NCBI GenBank assembly: GCA_009823505.1
Contig: VZQC01005904.1
Coordinates: 354,044 to 418,043, forward strand
Reading direction: 5' to 3'
Source: Rhizomys pruinosus
Lineage: Eukaryota > Chordata > Mammalia > Rodentia > Spalacidae
DNA: 64,000 nucleotides
How positions within the stretch are numbered: position 1 is the stretch's first letter; the number at the start of each line of letters is the position of its first letter. The notes below the pieces were generated by a model. That model saw only the letters and a program-made list of their open reading frames with translations. It made no database searches and was not told the origin of the DNA. Shown piece after piece: positions 1 through 12,120 of the stretch. A program made the position numbers and the translations under genes.

Positions 1-300
1 TCATAGTATGGCAGGCTGCCCAGGAGAAAAGCAAACAATAGTCCTATCCAGCTGTAAAGCCTACAAACCACACCAATGCCTGGCTCAGCAAGATATACCT
101 AATGGTGCAATAGTGGCACTTTTAACTTGGGAGTAACCAACAACTCTCTAATTGGACTTAAGACCCACTCATTAAGAAGTCATTCTTGGTACTGTAATCC
201 TAGCCCAATACCCGTGGCTGGAGAGGTCATAGACCTTACAGGAGAACTCACTACTGCCATTTTCCTAAGCCAATATAATTTCTCTTTTCTAAATATTTAT

Positions 301-475
301 TCTTTTTCTTTTTTTTTTTTTTTTTTTTTTATTTGTTTTTTGAAGACAGGGTCTCCCGTAGCTCCAGCTTCCTGGAAGTCACTCTTAGACCAGGCTAGGC
401 CTTGAACTCAAAAGATCCGCCTCCTCTGCCTCCCAGGCTAGGATTAAAGGTGTTGCCACCAATACGCAGCTATTT
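301..475 (-). mobile_element. B1 SINE, antisense (noisy)
   Basis: A poly(T) run is followed by GACAGGGTCTCC and GATCCGCCTCCTCTGCCTCC, the reverse complement of a B1. Its clean partner is at 18,340-18,505. Confidence 0.75.
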
Positions 476-485
476 ATTTATTTAG

Positions 486-732
486 CATTTTTGAGACAGG
501 GTTTACCTATAGCCCCAGGTGCTTGCAAACTCATTCTGTAGAACCAGGCTGGCCTTGACTCACAAGAAGATCCACCTGCCTCTTGCCTCACGAGTGCTGG
601 GATTAAAAGTTGTGTGCCACCATGCTGGACTTAAAGACGGTCTTTGCCGCCATGTGGGTGCTGGGAATGCCGCACCTGGATCCTCTGCTAGAGCAGTCAG
701 CACTCTTAACGCTGAGCCATCCTCCGCCCCGA
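486..732 (-). mobile_element. Composite tRNA-head/B1 SINE, antisense (noisy)
   Basis: An antisense B1 body (to about 632) is joined to an antisense B2-like tRNA head ending in GCTGAGCCATCCTCC. It is the same element as 18,525-18,775. Confidence 0.6.
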
Positions 733-776
733 TTATTAAATCTTATTTATTATTTATTTATTATTATTATTTTTTT

Positions 777-927
777 TTTATGTTTTTTGTCTTATTCGAG
801 ACAGGGTCTCCTTTAGTCCCAGCTGTCCTTGACTCACTCTGTAGACCAGGCGGCCCTTGAACCCAAAAAAACCCCTGCCTACTGCCTCCCAAGCCCACGG
901 ATTAAAGGTGGCGCCACCACGCCGGCT
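777..927 (-). mobile_element. B1 SINE, antisense (noisy)
   Basis: TCGAGACAGGGTCTCC through CGCCACCACGCCGGC reads as a reverse B1. The clean partner is 18,827-18,976. Confidence 0.75.
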
Positions 928-1309
928 GATATTTTATTCTATAATCCACAGAATAGCCATAAGCTCCCACTATCCTCATCAAAGATGCTTTATACATTAA
1001 GCTAAACACTACAGAGACATTACAAATTGGCTCAAAAATGCAAAGATACATAATGACATGGAAGTCCCAGGATCAAATTGGACATCTAAAGCCTAATGCA
1101 CTCTAAGGGCACTGTAATAGACAAGACAGACAGACACACACAGACAGACAGACAACAATAAATAATTAGGGAAAAGAGTCCCTGGGAATTGAAGGGAGCA
1201 GGAAGGCATACAGGAGGATGGGACGGTAGGACAAGGATGAGGATGAACGATTATTAATCAAGTACTACACATAGAAATTCTCACAAAAATAAAAAAATAA
1301 AAATTATAA

Positions 1310-2111
1310 TTCCAAAATTAAAAATCACGGAAAAATCTTCAAACTCGTATGCAACCAAAAATACACAGTTAAAACCAGTGAGCTAATGCTGCTCTTTCAG
1401 GGTGACTCTGTGCTGCTGCACCAGAAGTTTGAAGGTGGGTCGTTTTCAAAGAAAGGAAGTTTCTTTAGCTTACTCTGGCAACTGAAGAGCATGCCGGCAT
1501 TGGCTCTAGTGTACTGTCACCTATGTCTCAAAACCCTTGTATTTATTACCTTCTTCCTGATAGGTAAGGGTTGGTTGTGGTTCAGTCCTCAGAGATTCAT
1601 GTGCTTGAAATTCAGTGCAGAGATACTGAGGCTGTGGCATATTCGCGGGGTGGAGCCTAGTAGGAACCAGTTAGAACCCCAGTGCTTCACCCTCACTTTT
1701 GTAGGACCGAATCAGCTCTCATGGGACCAGATTAGTTCTTCAGGAGCAGGTTGCTTTATGTGAGCCAGGCACCTCTGCTGAATTGCTTTGCTGGGTCCAC
1801 CACCCTCACTGTGGTGTACCACTACCAGGAGGCCCTCACGAGACATAGGTGACAGTACCCACGGGAAGATTCGCTACACACCCGGGCTTCACTCTCTATG
1901 GTGCATGATCCAGCTGTGGCTTCAATTACTGTGCTTTATTTAACCTTCTGCACCTTCAGGTTCCTTGTCTAACTGAAGATAATCATAATTGCTGCTCCCG
2001 GGGATCTCAGGAGGGTTGGCTGAGATGATTCTAGCCCAGTTCCACACTTCAAGGAATGTTTTTTATGTAGTTACAAGCATTTGGGAAATGGTTAAATAAA
2101 TCATATACACG
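1310..2111. other. Non-repetitive stretch identical in both copies
   Basis: I see no mobile element in this stretch. It matches 19,329-20,130 base for base over about 800 bases, which anchors the duplication call. An open frame of 125 codons (1,386-1,763) starts without a Kozak context, contains no domain I recognise, and is identical in copy 2; I treat it as chance. Confidence 0.7.
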
Positions 2112-2120
2112 TTATACAGA

Positions 2121-2560
2121 AACGTTTTTCTTTTTTTTGAGAGACAGGATCTCATATAACTAAGGCTGGTTTGGAACTCTCTGCCTGAAGCTAAAGAAAT
2201 GATCTTGATTTCTCTTACTAAGTGCTACCTTTGAAGTGCATGGGATTAAAGGATGGAATCCACCAAAGCTTTGTGTCGTGTTAAATAATTAAATTTCGTC
2301 TTTTTTTTATTTTTTTTTTTTTTTTATTGGTCTTTTTCGAGACAGTGGTTTTTCCCTAATCTGATAGCACACCACTGTCCTCAGAACTACTCTGTTAAGA
2401 TCCAGGACAGGCCTTGAACTCAACAAAGATCACCTGCCTCCTGCCTCCACAGAATAAGCGAGTCAGTATCAGAAGAGGCGTCGATGCTACACCACCACAT
2501 ACACCCTGTGAGATTAAATTACCTCATCAAGCTAGGCAAACACCTATTAATCATCCTACC
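2121..2560 (-). mobile_element. B4-like SINE split by a B1, antisense (noisy)
   Basis: This is the noisy equivalent of 20,146-20,560. The outer element opens as an old antisense B1 and ends in an ID-like tail (GCTAGGCAAACACC). A younger antisense B1 sits inside at about 2,300-2,508. Confidence 0.55.
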
Positions 2561-2620
2561 CATTATTATGACACTCTTATAATACCAAATTAGAGAAAAT
2601 GTCATAAATATGTATTTCTC

Positions 2621-2875
2621 GGGCTGGAGAACGAGCGCCTAGCGGTTGGTTAAGAGCATCAACTGCTCTTGCAAAGACCTGAGTTCAATCCCGCAGCCAC
2701 CGCACATGTTGGTATTGAAAGTACCATTCTGTAAATCTCCAATTTCAGGAGAACTTCCAGTTCCAGGGGGATCCTAACCCTCTTCTGACTATCCAGGCAT
2801 TGCACGACAACAGGTGCAACACATACACTACTGCAGACAGTACAACTCATAAACATAAACATAAATTATAAAATT
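2621..2875 (+). mobile_element. B2 SINE (noisy)
   Basis: It starts GGGCTGGAGAACGAGCGCC, continues through the A-box and B-box region, and ends in an AT-rich tail. The clean partner is 20,593-20,830. Confidence 0.75.
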
Positions 2876-2995
2876 TTTTTTAGCATACAAAAATTAGATT
2901 AAAAACTCAATTAAAAATTATATTTCCTTCTTTCTAGTCGTTATCTCTACTGAGGGTCTGCCAGGTGAATTTGTTTTTTTAGGGGGGGGATGAAG

Positions 2996-4112
2996 ACAAA
3001 GCTGGCATGGTGACAACATGCCTTTAAATCCAGCACACAGAAGGCAGAAAGGCGAGATGAACGATCCTAATGATGGATCAAGAATACGGTATTACAGTCC
3101 CCTAGCCCCTATATATATGTGGCAAGCATATGTGCATGTTTTGTAGTGATGCATATTGAAGGAATAATAGAAACAACAACACTAAGACTGAGTCAGAGAA
3201 CTGACGAAAACAGTAAACTTCTGCTTGAACTAGTAAACTTCTGCATGTAGAATTTTGAGAGAAGAGGATGAGTGACAGAAATGAAGAAAGCATGTTTGGC
3301 AGAAATGCATGAGATCTGGTGGGTGGAGCGGGGTAGAGGGAGGGAGGGTAATGGGTCTGAGATTTGATATTAAGAATTTTTGAGTGAAATGCACAAAGCT
3401 TCAATAAAAAAAATTGACTTTTGAGGGAGAATCTCTCCCAAAGACAACCGCCTGAGAAGCACGCCTGCTCTCCTCACAATAGCAAGAGCTGGAACCAACA
3501 CCAATGCCCCTCAACTGAATATGGATAGAAGAAATGTGTAACATAACACAATGGAGGTACTACCTTGCAGCAAGTAAAGAAAAACGAACATCACGAGCTT
3601 GCAGGAAAATGGCTAGAGCTAAAGGACATCATGCTGAATGAGTAACACTGTACCAGAAAAACAAACGACGAATGGTATCACCTCATCTATGGATCTATCC
3701 AAATTCTGCACCTATTGTAAGTATTTCTTGTGCAGGGCCCCTTGAGCTTTTGTCCACAGCCCCTTGAGCTTTTGATGCATATTGGAAACAAGTGACTGCA
3801 AGAAAGGACTGCATCAAAGAACTGACTGAAAACGTGAACTTCTGAGTTCAAACGCAACTTCCACATGGAGAAAGCATGTTTGGCAGAACACAAGAGCTCT
3901 GGTGGGAGGGTGGCATAGGTGGGGGACCACAGTCTAGATGATAAAGCTGTACAAATAATATAAAAAGTAAAATAAAATAAAAAGCAAAAAAAAAATTTTT
4001 TTTTTTTTTTTTTTTTAAAAAAAAAAGAAAATATGACCAAGCCCTATTCTCGTCAATAGTCGAGTTCCAGGCCATCTGGAGCTACAGGAAGACCCTTATC
4101 CGATCAAAAAGT
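2996..4112 (+). mobile_element. B1 split by L1 3' sequence (noisy)
   Basis: The B1 5' half lies at 2,996-3,085 and its 3' half at about 4,034-4,112. Between them are an L1 3' UTR piece (3,097-3,415) and an ORF2-end plus 3' UTR piece (about 3,460-4,025). Bases 3,415-3,592 are the only sequence in the window covering the N gap of copy 2. Confidence 0.65.
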
Positions 4113-4484
4113 CAAATAAAAAAAATATTTACGGAACATGGTAACAATACCAAACAAAATGAAGGCAGAATGTATTCCTGTGTGTGCCAAGTGTGGGAGT
4201 GAGCCTGTTTAGAAGGAAGGAAATCACAGGCTGCCTGAGACATTTTCAGAAAATGGTTATTGTAAGACCTGGATAAGATGTTGATCGTCAGAGTCTATGG
4301 CACCTGTTTGCACATATCAGATGGGTGTTGGGCTCCAGAAGGTCCTGGTTTGGTCTCCCCAAACAGCACGTTTCTTGCCTGTCCCTGACAAGACCCCTAG
4401 GAAGAAAGTTAGTGTGCTCCAAATGACTTTAACCACATTTAGGCCCTCAGAGGAGACGTGGGGCTTCCAGTAGGTAACATCGGG

Positions 4485-4580
4485 CCAGAACCTGCCTCAG
4501 CCAGAACCTGCCTCAGCCAGAACCTGCCTCAGCCAGAACCTGCCTCAGCCAGAACTTGCCTCAGCCAGAACCTGCATCAT
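4485..4580 (+). repeat. 16-base minisatellite, six copies
   Basis: Six head-to-tail units of CCAGAACCTGCCTCAG; the fifth and sixth units carry single changes. The array is identical in copy 2 at 22,335-22,430. Confidence 0.95.
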
Positions 4581-4809
4581 CCAGGAGCCAGTGGATGGAG
4601 GAACTTCTGCCGCACAATGCAGCTTCAGCTCCCTCCCCTCTCTCCTTTCTTTCTGTCATGACTCTTCAAATGCTTCCCTCATGCCTCAGATGTTTGGATT
4701 ATTTTCATACAAGGTAAGCAGCGTGAACGCTTACTGTCGAAGAAGTGAGAGCCAGCCGAGAAGGGAGTGAGTGATGCAAAAGGAAGTGGAGTAGTGGAGA
4801 CGGAGCAAT

Positions 4810-5035
4810 GCCAAGGGTCAAGAGTCCACACTAGTGTTCCAGAGGACCCAGGTATCAGATATCCCAAGCACATGTGGCTGAATCAAACACCACCCCAAGG
4901 GTCAACGTGCTTTTCTGGCTCATGGGATACATGGACTCACAATGCCACACACCCCTCTCTCCCAAACACACACACACACTATCAACACACACACACCACA
5001 CGCACACAAGCATCCATTTTCAATATTTTATTTAA
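4810..5035 (+). mobile_element. B3-like SINE with CA-rich tail (noisy)
   Basis: TGTTCCAGAGGACCCAGG is typical of the tRNA-derived head of B2/B3 elements. An imperfect CA tract follows. The clean partner is 22,665-22,860. Confidence 0.45.
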
Positions 5036-5556
5036 AAGTGATAGGAATGAACACTAAGAAACTAGAAAAGATTGGTTTTTCTAACTGAAAGTTATTGTTG
5101 TGTTTTCCATGTATTAAGCTATTACCAGAAGGTCATTTGGGCAGCTTCCTGGTCTGGGTCTCTGAGCCAGATGCGTCATTTATTTAAAAGCATCCCTTTT
5201 CCTTTTCTGAGGAAAAAATCCGAAGGAGAGTTATAACATTCAAGACTTCTAAAACAAACCTAGGTGTATTCAAATCATGAGGAGAGATGGGGTCCATTTG
5301 GGACATGCGAAATGAAGGCAACAGTAACATCTCATCTGACAAAGAAAGTAGGACCCAGCGACATATCCACAGGAACAAAGCCCAGGATCAAATAGATGAT
5401 GGAGAAGAAAATGAAACTTGAAAGTACAAGAGAAAACTTTCAATGGGAAAACATTTTGAATAAGTCAACGAACAAAGTATAATTAAGGGGAAAATTTATG
5501 AAATTCATTTATGGATTCAAATAATAAATTAAAACAGTTTATATCAAAATGAAACT

Positions 5557-5747
5557 TGGAGCCAGTGTGGTGCACACGCCTTTAACTACAACTTGGAGCA
5601 GAGACACGGCGGATCCCCTGTGGTTCAAAGACTCGCCTGGTCCTACAGCAGCCTAAGTCCAGGCAATCTGGGACCTACAGGGAGACTACTGTCATCTAAA
5701 AGACACACACACAGTACACACACAATCACATCACACACACAAACACA

Positions 5748-5776
<29 letters not shown>
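5557..5776 (+). mobile_element. B1 SINE followed by (AC)n (noisy)
   Basis: GAGCCAGTGTGGTGCACACG matches a B1 5' end with deletions; the A-tail region has become a CA microsatellite from about 5,702. The clean partner is 23,406-23,607. Confidence 0.75.
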
Positions 5777-5778
<2 letters not shown>

Positions 5779-6962
5779 CACGCACGCAAAGAACTTGGGC
5801 CGAGTCGTGTATTATTATCTAGCCAGAGGCATGACCCAGCTCTCACATAAATGTTGGTGGTCTTGGTGGGCTGCTACTTCAGTGCCCATGAGGTGGGCAC
5901 ATAGGATACCTTGGGCAAGCTGGGTTTGACTAGATCAGCTTAAGTCAGCCTAGCTCTGGGTTCAGCAAGATCCCCACCTGCCCCCCCATTTTATATAAAA
6001 AAAAAAACTTATGGATGTTAGTTAACATCTTTGGAGAGCAAGCTAAAAGCAACCTCGGCTTCAAACCTTCTGCTCTCCAAATGCCCCTTGCATTCATGTA
6101 CATGCTCCAGACACATGCCACAATCCACACACAGCCATATACCACACAACATACTGCACTATAGCAACCCACAATCAAATAAAGAAAACATATTTAGTGA
6201 TTTATTTACTCTTTCTATTGCTTCAATCTAAAGAACCTGAATTAAAAAAAAAAAAAACCAACTGGATGATGAGTTAACTCTAAGGAATCTGTCTTGGGGG
6301 GGGCATGGCAGAGCTCATGTGTTAGAGCCGAGCTGGCATTCCTCACATTGACCAGGCCAGGAAGTGGAAAGCAGGAAATGCTGGTCTCACTTTGGTTCCT
6401 CCTTTTCGCCTTATTTCGTCTGGAAGCCCTGCCGGTGCACCACTGAGCCACCAGCATTCAGGGTGGGTCTTCTCTCCTCAATTAAACCTCTCTGGAAACA
6501 CCTTGGAGACACTCCCAAACCTAGACAAGCTGGCAATGGATATTAATCATCACAGGCCCTTGTGGCCAAACCAACTAAGCGATATCACAAAAACAAATCA
6601 CCACACACACACACACACACCATACAAACACACATACCAATTGAAATTATTTTAAATTTAATATCTCCTCAGACAAGGGGGAAATATCCTGTTTATATAA
6701 AAACTCCAATAAATCAATGAAAAACCTTAACCATCAATTTCTTAAAAGCAAGGGTAAGAACTGATGAGATGTACAGACTGGAATACAAATGCTCTTAGGC
6801 ATTTGAAGAAATGTCCATCATTGAGCTGTAAAAGAAATCCACACTGAAATCTAACAACCAAAGTACCACTTTTCTCTTTGGGACTGTCAAATGTTCCCTC
6901 TCTGCAGGTGTCTGGCAAACAGCATCCTTCTGCATGTAGCTTGTGTATAAAACAAGGCAAGT

Positions 6963-7213
6963 GGTGGCTATGAGGGATGGCCTAGCGGTTAAGAGCGACG
7001 CACGCCTTGCAGAGACCCAGGTTCGATCCCACACCCACATGGCGGCTGAAACCGCTGTGACTCGCGGCTTCCAGAGAACCCCAGAGTTCCAGGGAATCAG
7101 ACACGCTTGCTGAGCCTCCGCGGCATCGCAGCGACACCGGTGCGCAACCTGCATGCAAGACAATAAACATCCATACAATAAATAATAAATATAATAAAAA
7201 TTTAAAAAAAAAA
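6963..7213 (+). mobile_element. B2 SINE (noisy)
   Basis: GGATGGCCTAGCGGTTAAGA and CAGGTTCGATCC match the A-box and B-box regions of a B2. The clean partner is 24,733-24,985. Confidence 0.8.
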
Positions 7214-8754
7214 GGCAAGTGTGATAGAAGATGATTTGACTGTATCTATCAAAGCCACTAAGGTGCTTATTTCCTACCTGAGAGTTCAGCTTCTGAGAAT
7301 CCGCCTAAAGATATTCTCACACAGGTGTGAGCCGTGTACACCTATACAGCTCTTTAAACAGCACCACTTATATTCCCTGAAGACTAAACACAGCCCCAAA
7401 TGTCTGACATTCTGCAACTGGTTAAATAAACAATGGCACCACATACCCCCCTTCATGTAACCAAGTGTCCTAGCTTGTGTGTGCCCAAAATAGTTCCCAT
7501 GGATCCTGAGAAATCTCTAGCAGTGGAAAAGAAAGCATTCTAAGAGACAGAAGCAGGGGCAGGCGAGATGGCTCCTGGGGCAAAGGTGCTCGCAGTGCAG
7601 CTCTGTCACAGGCCCTCTGCAGCGTGTGGGTTCACACTGCATCATTGCATACCTATAAATAAAAACTTGAAAAAGAGAGAAACAGGGGCTTTCTCTAAAC
7701 ACTGAATTTGACTTTAATGTTGTAACCATGTTACAAGGATTAATTATCAATACATTTTAAAAATGAGTAAAACATAAAACCCATGTCCTGCTTTTTAACC
7801 CAGGGGCAAGCAACTAAGTACCGTGCAGACTCCGTCCACTGTCTCCTGGCTGGTCACACTGCCCCAAGGGGTGAGGACAACGGGGAGGGCCTGCTGGGCC
7901 GACTCTGCTGTCCTGGGTGTGACCTTACATCTCTGGTTGGGGCCACACCTTGGCTCTATATTAATAACTGCATATTAACAGTAAGTCTTGCAGTTTCTAC
8001 AAATCCTCTTAGGGATAAGTGGAGGAGAAAGCAATGTGAAAAAGTTAAATAAGCAAACGTGCGTACTTTCTTGATGAGTGCTGCAGCCTCGGGACTCAGA
8101 GTGCAAATTGAACGAATGAATGCGTTAGCTGATCGCCAGGGCTTTTCACAAGCTCACGGTCACCCTAATTCTGCTTTGGTCTCAGGTTTAAAAACAAAAA
8201 TCTCAACACTTGACTTTCTTGCCCCTCCTCAATTCAAAACAGCACCCACAGGCTGGGGTCCCAGGCCCTCCCTCTGCTCATCCTGTGGCTTCTCTTGCTC
8301 TGGCACAAGCAGCAGCCACTTTGCTGCTGGCCTCTGAACAGGCCTTTGGATCAGGAAGCCCTTGTGGGTGTACCTGACACTGTCGCAGTGACCAGCCAGC
8401 CCCTTGGATTGCTTTATGGCAGGGCTAGGCTATGAGCAAGCTCATCTGCCTGTCACTCTGTGAATGGAGGTGGGCCACATCGTGCATCTCAGGGGTGTAT
8501 TACCAGAAACGAATTACCCTCATATCCCAAGGCTCGAGACCCGTCCTCCAAGAGCTACCAGGTCCACGGTCACTTTCCATTGCAGCCATCACTTTCTATA
8601 GCGGCTAACTGTCCAGGAAATGCGAAGGTCATATTCAGGCCAGATGAACCCCAAGGCTAGCCATACCTGTGGGAACTGGCAGACAACATACCACATTGTG
8701 TCTGTGTTGTGTGTGTATATGAGCTGTTGATGCGGTTATAGTGAAGGTTAATCT

Positions 8755-8925
8755 CACTCTCTTTCTTCTTTTTTTTGTTTTCGTGGTCTTGTACGTTCGA
8801 GACAGTCTCAACTGTTAAGGCCCCACTGGTCCTGGAACTGCTAATCGGTAGAGACTCACTGCCTCTCCTACCCGAGGTGCTGGTTATATATAAGAGGCGT
8901 GGCGACAAACCACGACCGATCATGA
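8755..8925 (-). mobile_element. B1 SINE, antisense (noisy)
   Basis: A poly(T)-rich start is followed by a GAGACAG motif and a degraded B1 body. The clean partner is 26,444-26,583. Confidence 0.65.
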
Positions 8926-10297
8926 AAGTTAATCATCTTAGTTTAATACACTACCCACCATGTATAAAGCAATACAGCCTACTTCACTAAATGCGAGTGG
9001 GAGGCCATAGATGACTCCTACAAGTCACTGTGGAACATTATTGGCTCCTGGGGGGAGGAGGGGGAGTTCAGTTGGCATGGTTTATACTCAATGACATAAT
9101 ACTCAGCTATAAATGCTAAGTGTTGAGCAGTGTGTGCACACACATTCAGCAGGCCACAGTCATGGCCCACACAGCCGACACCAGGGCATCCATGGTGTTG
9201 TCGCTTCTCATTCCTTGTCGTCTAGGCTATCCTGTTTCGGAACGGGCCCTTCTCCAGCTTTTATTGGGATGGAAAAGGACAGCAGCTGCTGCCTGCTTTG
9301 TAAAACCGAACATCTCAGGGTCTAGGGTGGCCATCGGGACTGCTTCCCAGGGCAAAGGTGCCACCAGTAAGATGTGTAGGAGACCCCTCAGTGGACCTCC
9401 TCCTCACTTGGGATGCTCTGGGCATGTATTTTCTACTGGATTTCTGGCCAGGGGGAAAGGAATCTGTTGGCTGGGCAGAGACAATTCCAACATTCTGGCT
9501 AATCCCAGAGAAGAGAGAGGGCTTTGAAAAGAAAGAAAGGGGGGGGGTTGATAAAAGGCTGGAGAACCTAAATAACATATGAAAGTAATAACTCAGATGC
9601 TGGTCTCAAGGAATTGTTTTCTTTCCTAGAGGCTGAAATTCGTGGGCAGAAAGCCAGCAGCCACATTAGGATAGGAAATGTAATCTGTTTATAATAAGTT
9701 TGCAAACTGCCTCTCATTGGTGCAGAGCCCGAACAGGGCACCAGAGCCGAACAGGGCACCGCAGCCTGCGGTGACTGGATCCTGGCTCACTGTCCGTGGC
9801 AAGCTCACTCAAGCTAGCAGGTCATTGTGAAGTCCGGCCTCCTGTTCACCTCCTTTCTCAGTCATCTATAACCCTCTGGTGCAGATAAACAGGTTCCCAA
9901 ATATTGGTCCAAGAGCCAGCCCTAGCGCACTTCTCCGTGCCTCTGTTGGGCCCCCAGCAGCTGCAGTAGCAAAGAGCAAATCGACCTCTGCAGGTTGGAA
10001 GGCACCCCACAGGCCACTTGGTGCCCCCACAGGTCACTTGGTCCCACTGATACAGGAAATCAGATCCCCTAAAAATACCCTCCTGTAGGTCCTGGGCCGT
10101 GCAAAGTCACCTCCGCTCCTATGCAAGGCAGTGGCCTGGCCAGCTCCTGGCACCTCTGCCCCTAAAGGCATTGTTCTTGGAGTTCTCAAACAATGGTGAA
10201 TGAAAACGGCAGCCAGCACTTAAGAGGTGTTTGCAGTGAGCCTGATAGCGGCTGAGCCCTTCACATGCATTGTCTCCCCTCACCCAGAAAATCTCCA

Positions 10298-10298
10298 N
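10298..10298. other. Single N at a sequence join
   Basis: The isolated N lies exactly where copy 1 stops matching copy 2. The left flank matches 27,931-27,934 and the right flank matches nothing there. It probably marks an artificial contig join. Confidence 0.85.
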
Positions 10299-11275
10299 AC
10301 CTCTAGGGGTGCACTTACACACAAACACTAGGTAAAGCAGGCAATACTACATCATATGCATAAAAGAAAATAATAAATAAATAAAAGAGGAAGAATAGTT
10401 GTTCGTCAATGGGAAAAGGAGGCAAACGCGTACACATAAAAAATAATAAGAAAAAGAGGGTGTGACAGTGCAAATGTCTGTAAACTCAGCACTGAGAGTC
10501 AGAGGCATCTGGTGCTCCTGAAGGTCAATCTAAAACTCACAGACCAGGATCCAGCATACAAAAAGAAAAAGGGAAGAAAAATAGAAAGTAGATGGTGCAG
10601 ATATAAGCACACACATCAATCATATATCAACATAGTAATAGCAATATTAACATATAAAACATACAAATACACATACCATGCTACTTCATATGCCAGAAGT
10701 ACAGATGAGATAATTGAAAAAGGAAAAGAATAGAAAAATCAAAATAACAAATGTTTAATTATAAAATAAGAAAAATAGGCTAGAAAGATGGATCTAGGTT
10801 AGACGGTACTCAGCTGTTCTTGCACAGAGGAGCCTGGGTTCAATTCCCACACCCACATAGCAACTAACAAACACTCTAATAATAACCTGTGCTCCAGGGG
10901 AATCTGAATCTGCTTTCTGACTTCCTTGGGCATTGCCAACATGGATTTACTTAATTGAACATGCAGGCAATGAAACCAATACTCAAATTTTAAAAAAAAT
11001 AATAAAATTTAGAAAGATGGAAAGTTCTCCTTCAACCATTGTACCCAATACTCCCAACTAGCTCAGATTGCACCTGCTACTGCTCCACATTATACAGACC
11101 ATGTGTGAGTCTCCAGTCCTGACCCTCACCTTCTCTGCTATCCCCATACCCAGCCATAGTGTGGGTTTATCCAGCCTGTGTATCAGCCCAGGCAGTTCAG
11201 CCCGCCAGTTATAGTCCGCATACGTTTTGGTTAGCATAAAACTTGGAATCACACACAGCCCCCCAATCACTTTAA
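10299..11275. other. AT-rich noisy DNA with SINE remnants
   Basis: This stretch is rich in simple AT/AAT runs. A degraded SINE fragment (about 10,455-10,560) and a heavily eroded B2 (about 10,775-11,005, sense, with GGGTTCAATTCCCACACCC) can be recognised. I see nothing in 11,010-11,275. Confidence 0.5.
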
Positions 11276-12120
11276 GACATGAAAACTGAATTGAGCTAAA
11301 GAGTAGTAGAAGAAAAATTCAAGCTGAAATATAAAATGAAAAACTCAAGTAACACATTAAGAAAACTTAAGGGAAAACCTTACTGATAGAATGGACCAAG
11401 GAGAAGATAAAATATCAGGACTTAAAATAAATGGAATTGGGTTAAAATCACAAACAAACACAGGAAAGAATATTGTAGAATTTGGGGCCATACACCACAA
11501 AAAGACCAGATCATGAATACAGATATAGAAGAGTATCTGAGGTCAATAAGCATAGACCCAGACATTACAGGAGTATAGAAGAAAACATTCCCCCAAATTA
11601 AAGGAAAGACACACCATCAAGGATAGAAAAAATTTTAACATGCAGATGATTAAAAAAAAAAAAAATTAAAGAAAAAATAGAGGTAGGAAAACATGTAAAG
11701 AGAAAAACACAAGTCACAATAAAAGGCAAACCCATCACAATGACACCTGACTTCTCATGGAAACTTTAAAAGCCGAAAGAGCCTAGAGCAAAGTACTTCA
11801 AGTTCTAAAAGACGCACAGGTCCAAACCCAAATTACTTTATCCAGCAAAACCTGTCCTGCCGGAGTTTGAAGGAGAAAAAAAATCGCTTTCCATGATATA
11901 AACAGCTAAAATAATTCAGGTCTACCAAGTAGTCCTGCGAGAATCCATGGAGCAATGCATATGGCTTGACAAAGAAACAAAGGGAACCAAGAGGCCTCAA
12001 AAAGAGAACAATAGATACAGTTACTGAAACAATAAAATAGATATGAAATCACAAACCAAAACAACAATGACAGCATAATCCACACCGTTCAATAGTAACT
12101 TTAAGATCATAAACGTAAGG
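11276..12120 (+). mobile_element. Older Lx-like L1, ORF1 3' part
   Basis: The text follows the 3' part of rodent L1 ORF1: CATCACAATGACACCTGACT and TTTATCCAGCAAAACCTGTC are diagnostic. The frame is broken by many indels, so no protein can be made. The element resumes at about 14,676 after a younger L1. Confidence 0.65.

Larger units (their letters stand above)
1..1309 (+). mobile_element. Lx-type L1 3' UTR with SINE insertions (noisy copy)
   Basis: The noisy equivalent of 18,032-19,328. It opens inside the 3' UTR and ends in an A-rich tail near 1,290-1,330. SINE insertions lie at about 301-475 (antisense B1), 486-732 (tRNA-head/B1 composite, antisense) and 777-927 (antisense B1). Confidence 0.7.
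1..10297 (+). repeat. Copy 1 of a ~10 kb direct duplication (noisy version)
   Basis: This stretch aligns end to end with 18,032-27,934 in the same orientation; the offset drifts from 18,031 to about 17,637 because copy 1 carries many small insertions. Runs of hundreds of identical bases (1,310-2,111; 9,598-9,898; about 9,940-10,297) alternate with blocks dense in one-base indels, mostly over SINEs, L1 and CA tracts. Such a mosaic is typical of short-read contigs joined by uncorrected long reads. I infer an assembly duplicate; a real segmental duplication would diverge evenly and mainly by substitution. Confidence 0.9.

Noticed and set aside
1386..1763. 125-codon open frame, repeated exactly at 19,405-19,782
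   Set aside because: The repetition comes from the locus being present twice, so it is not evidence of conservation. There is no recognisable domain or exon context.
4485..4580. CRISPR-like array
   Set aside because: Sixteen-base units with no spacers in a rodent genome; an ordinary minisatellite.
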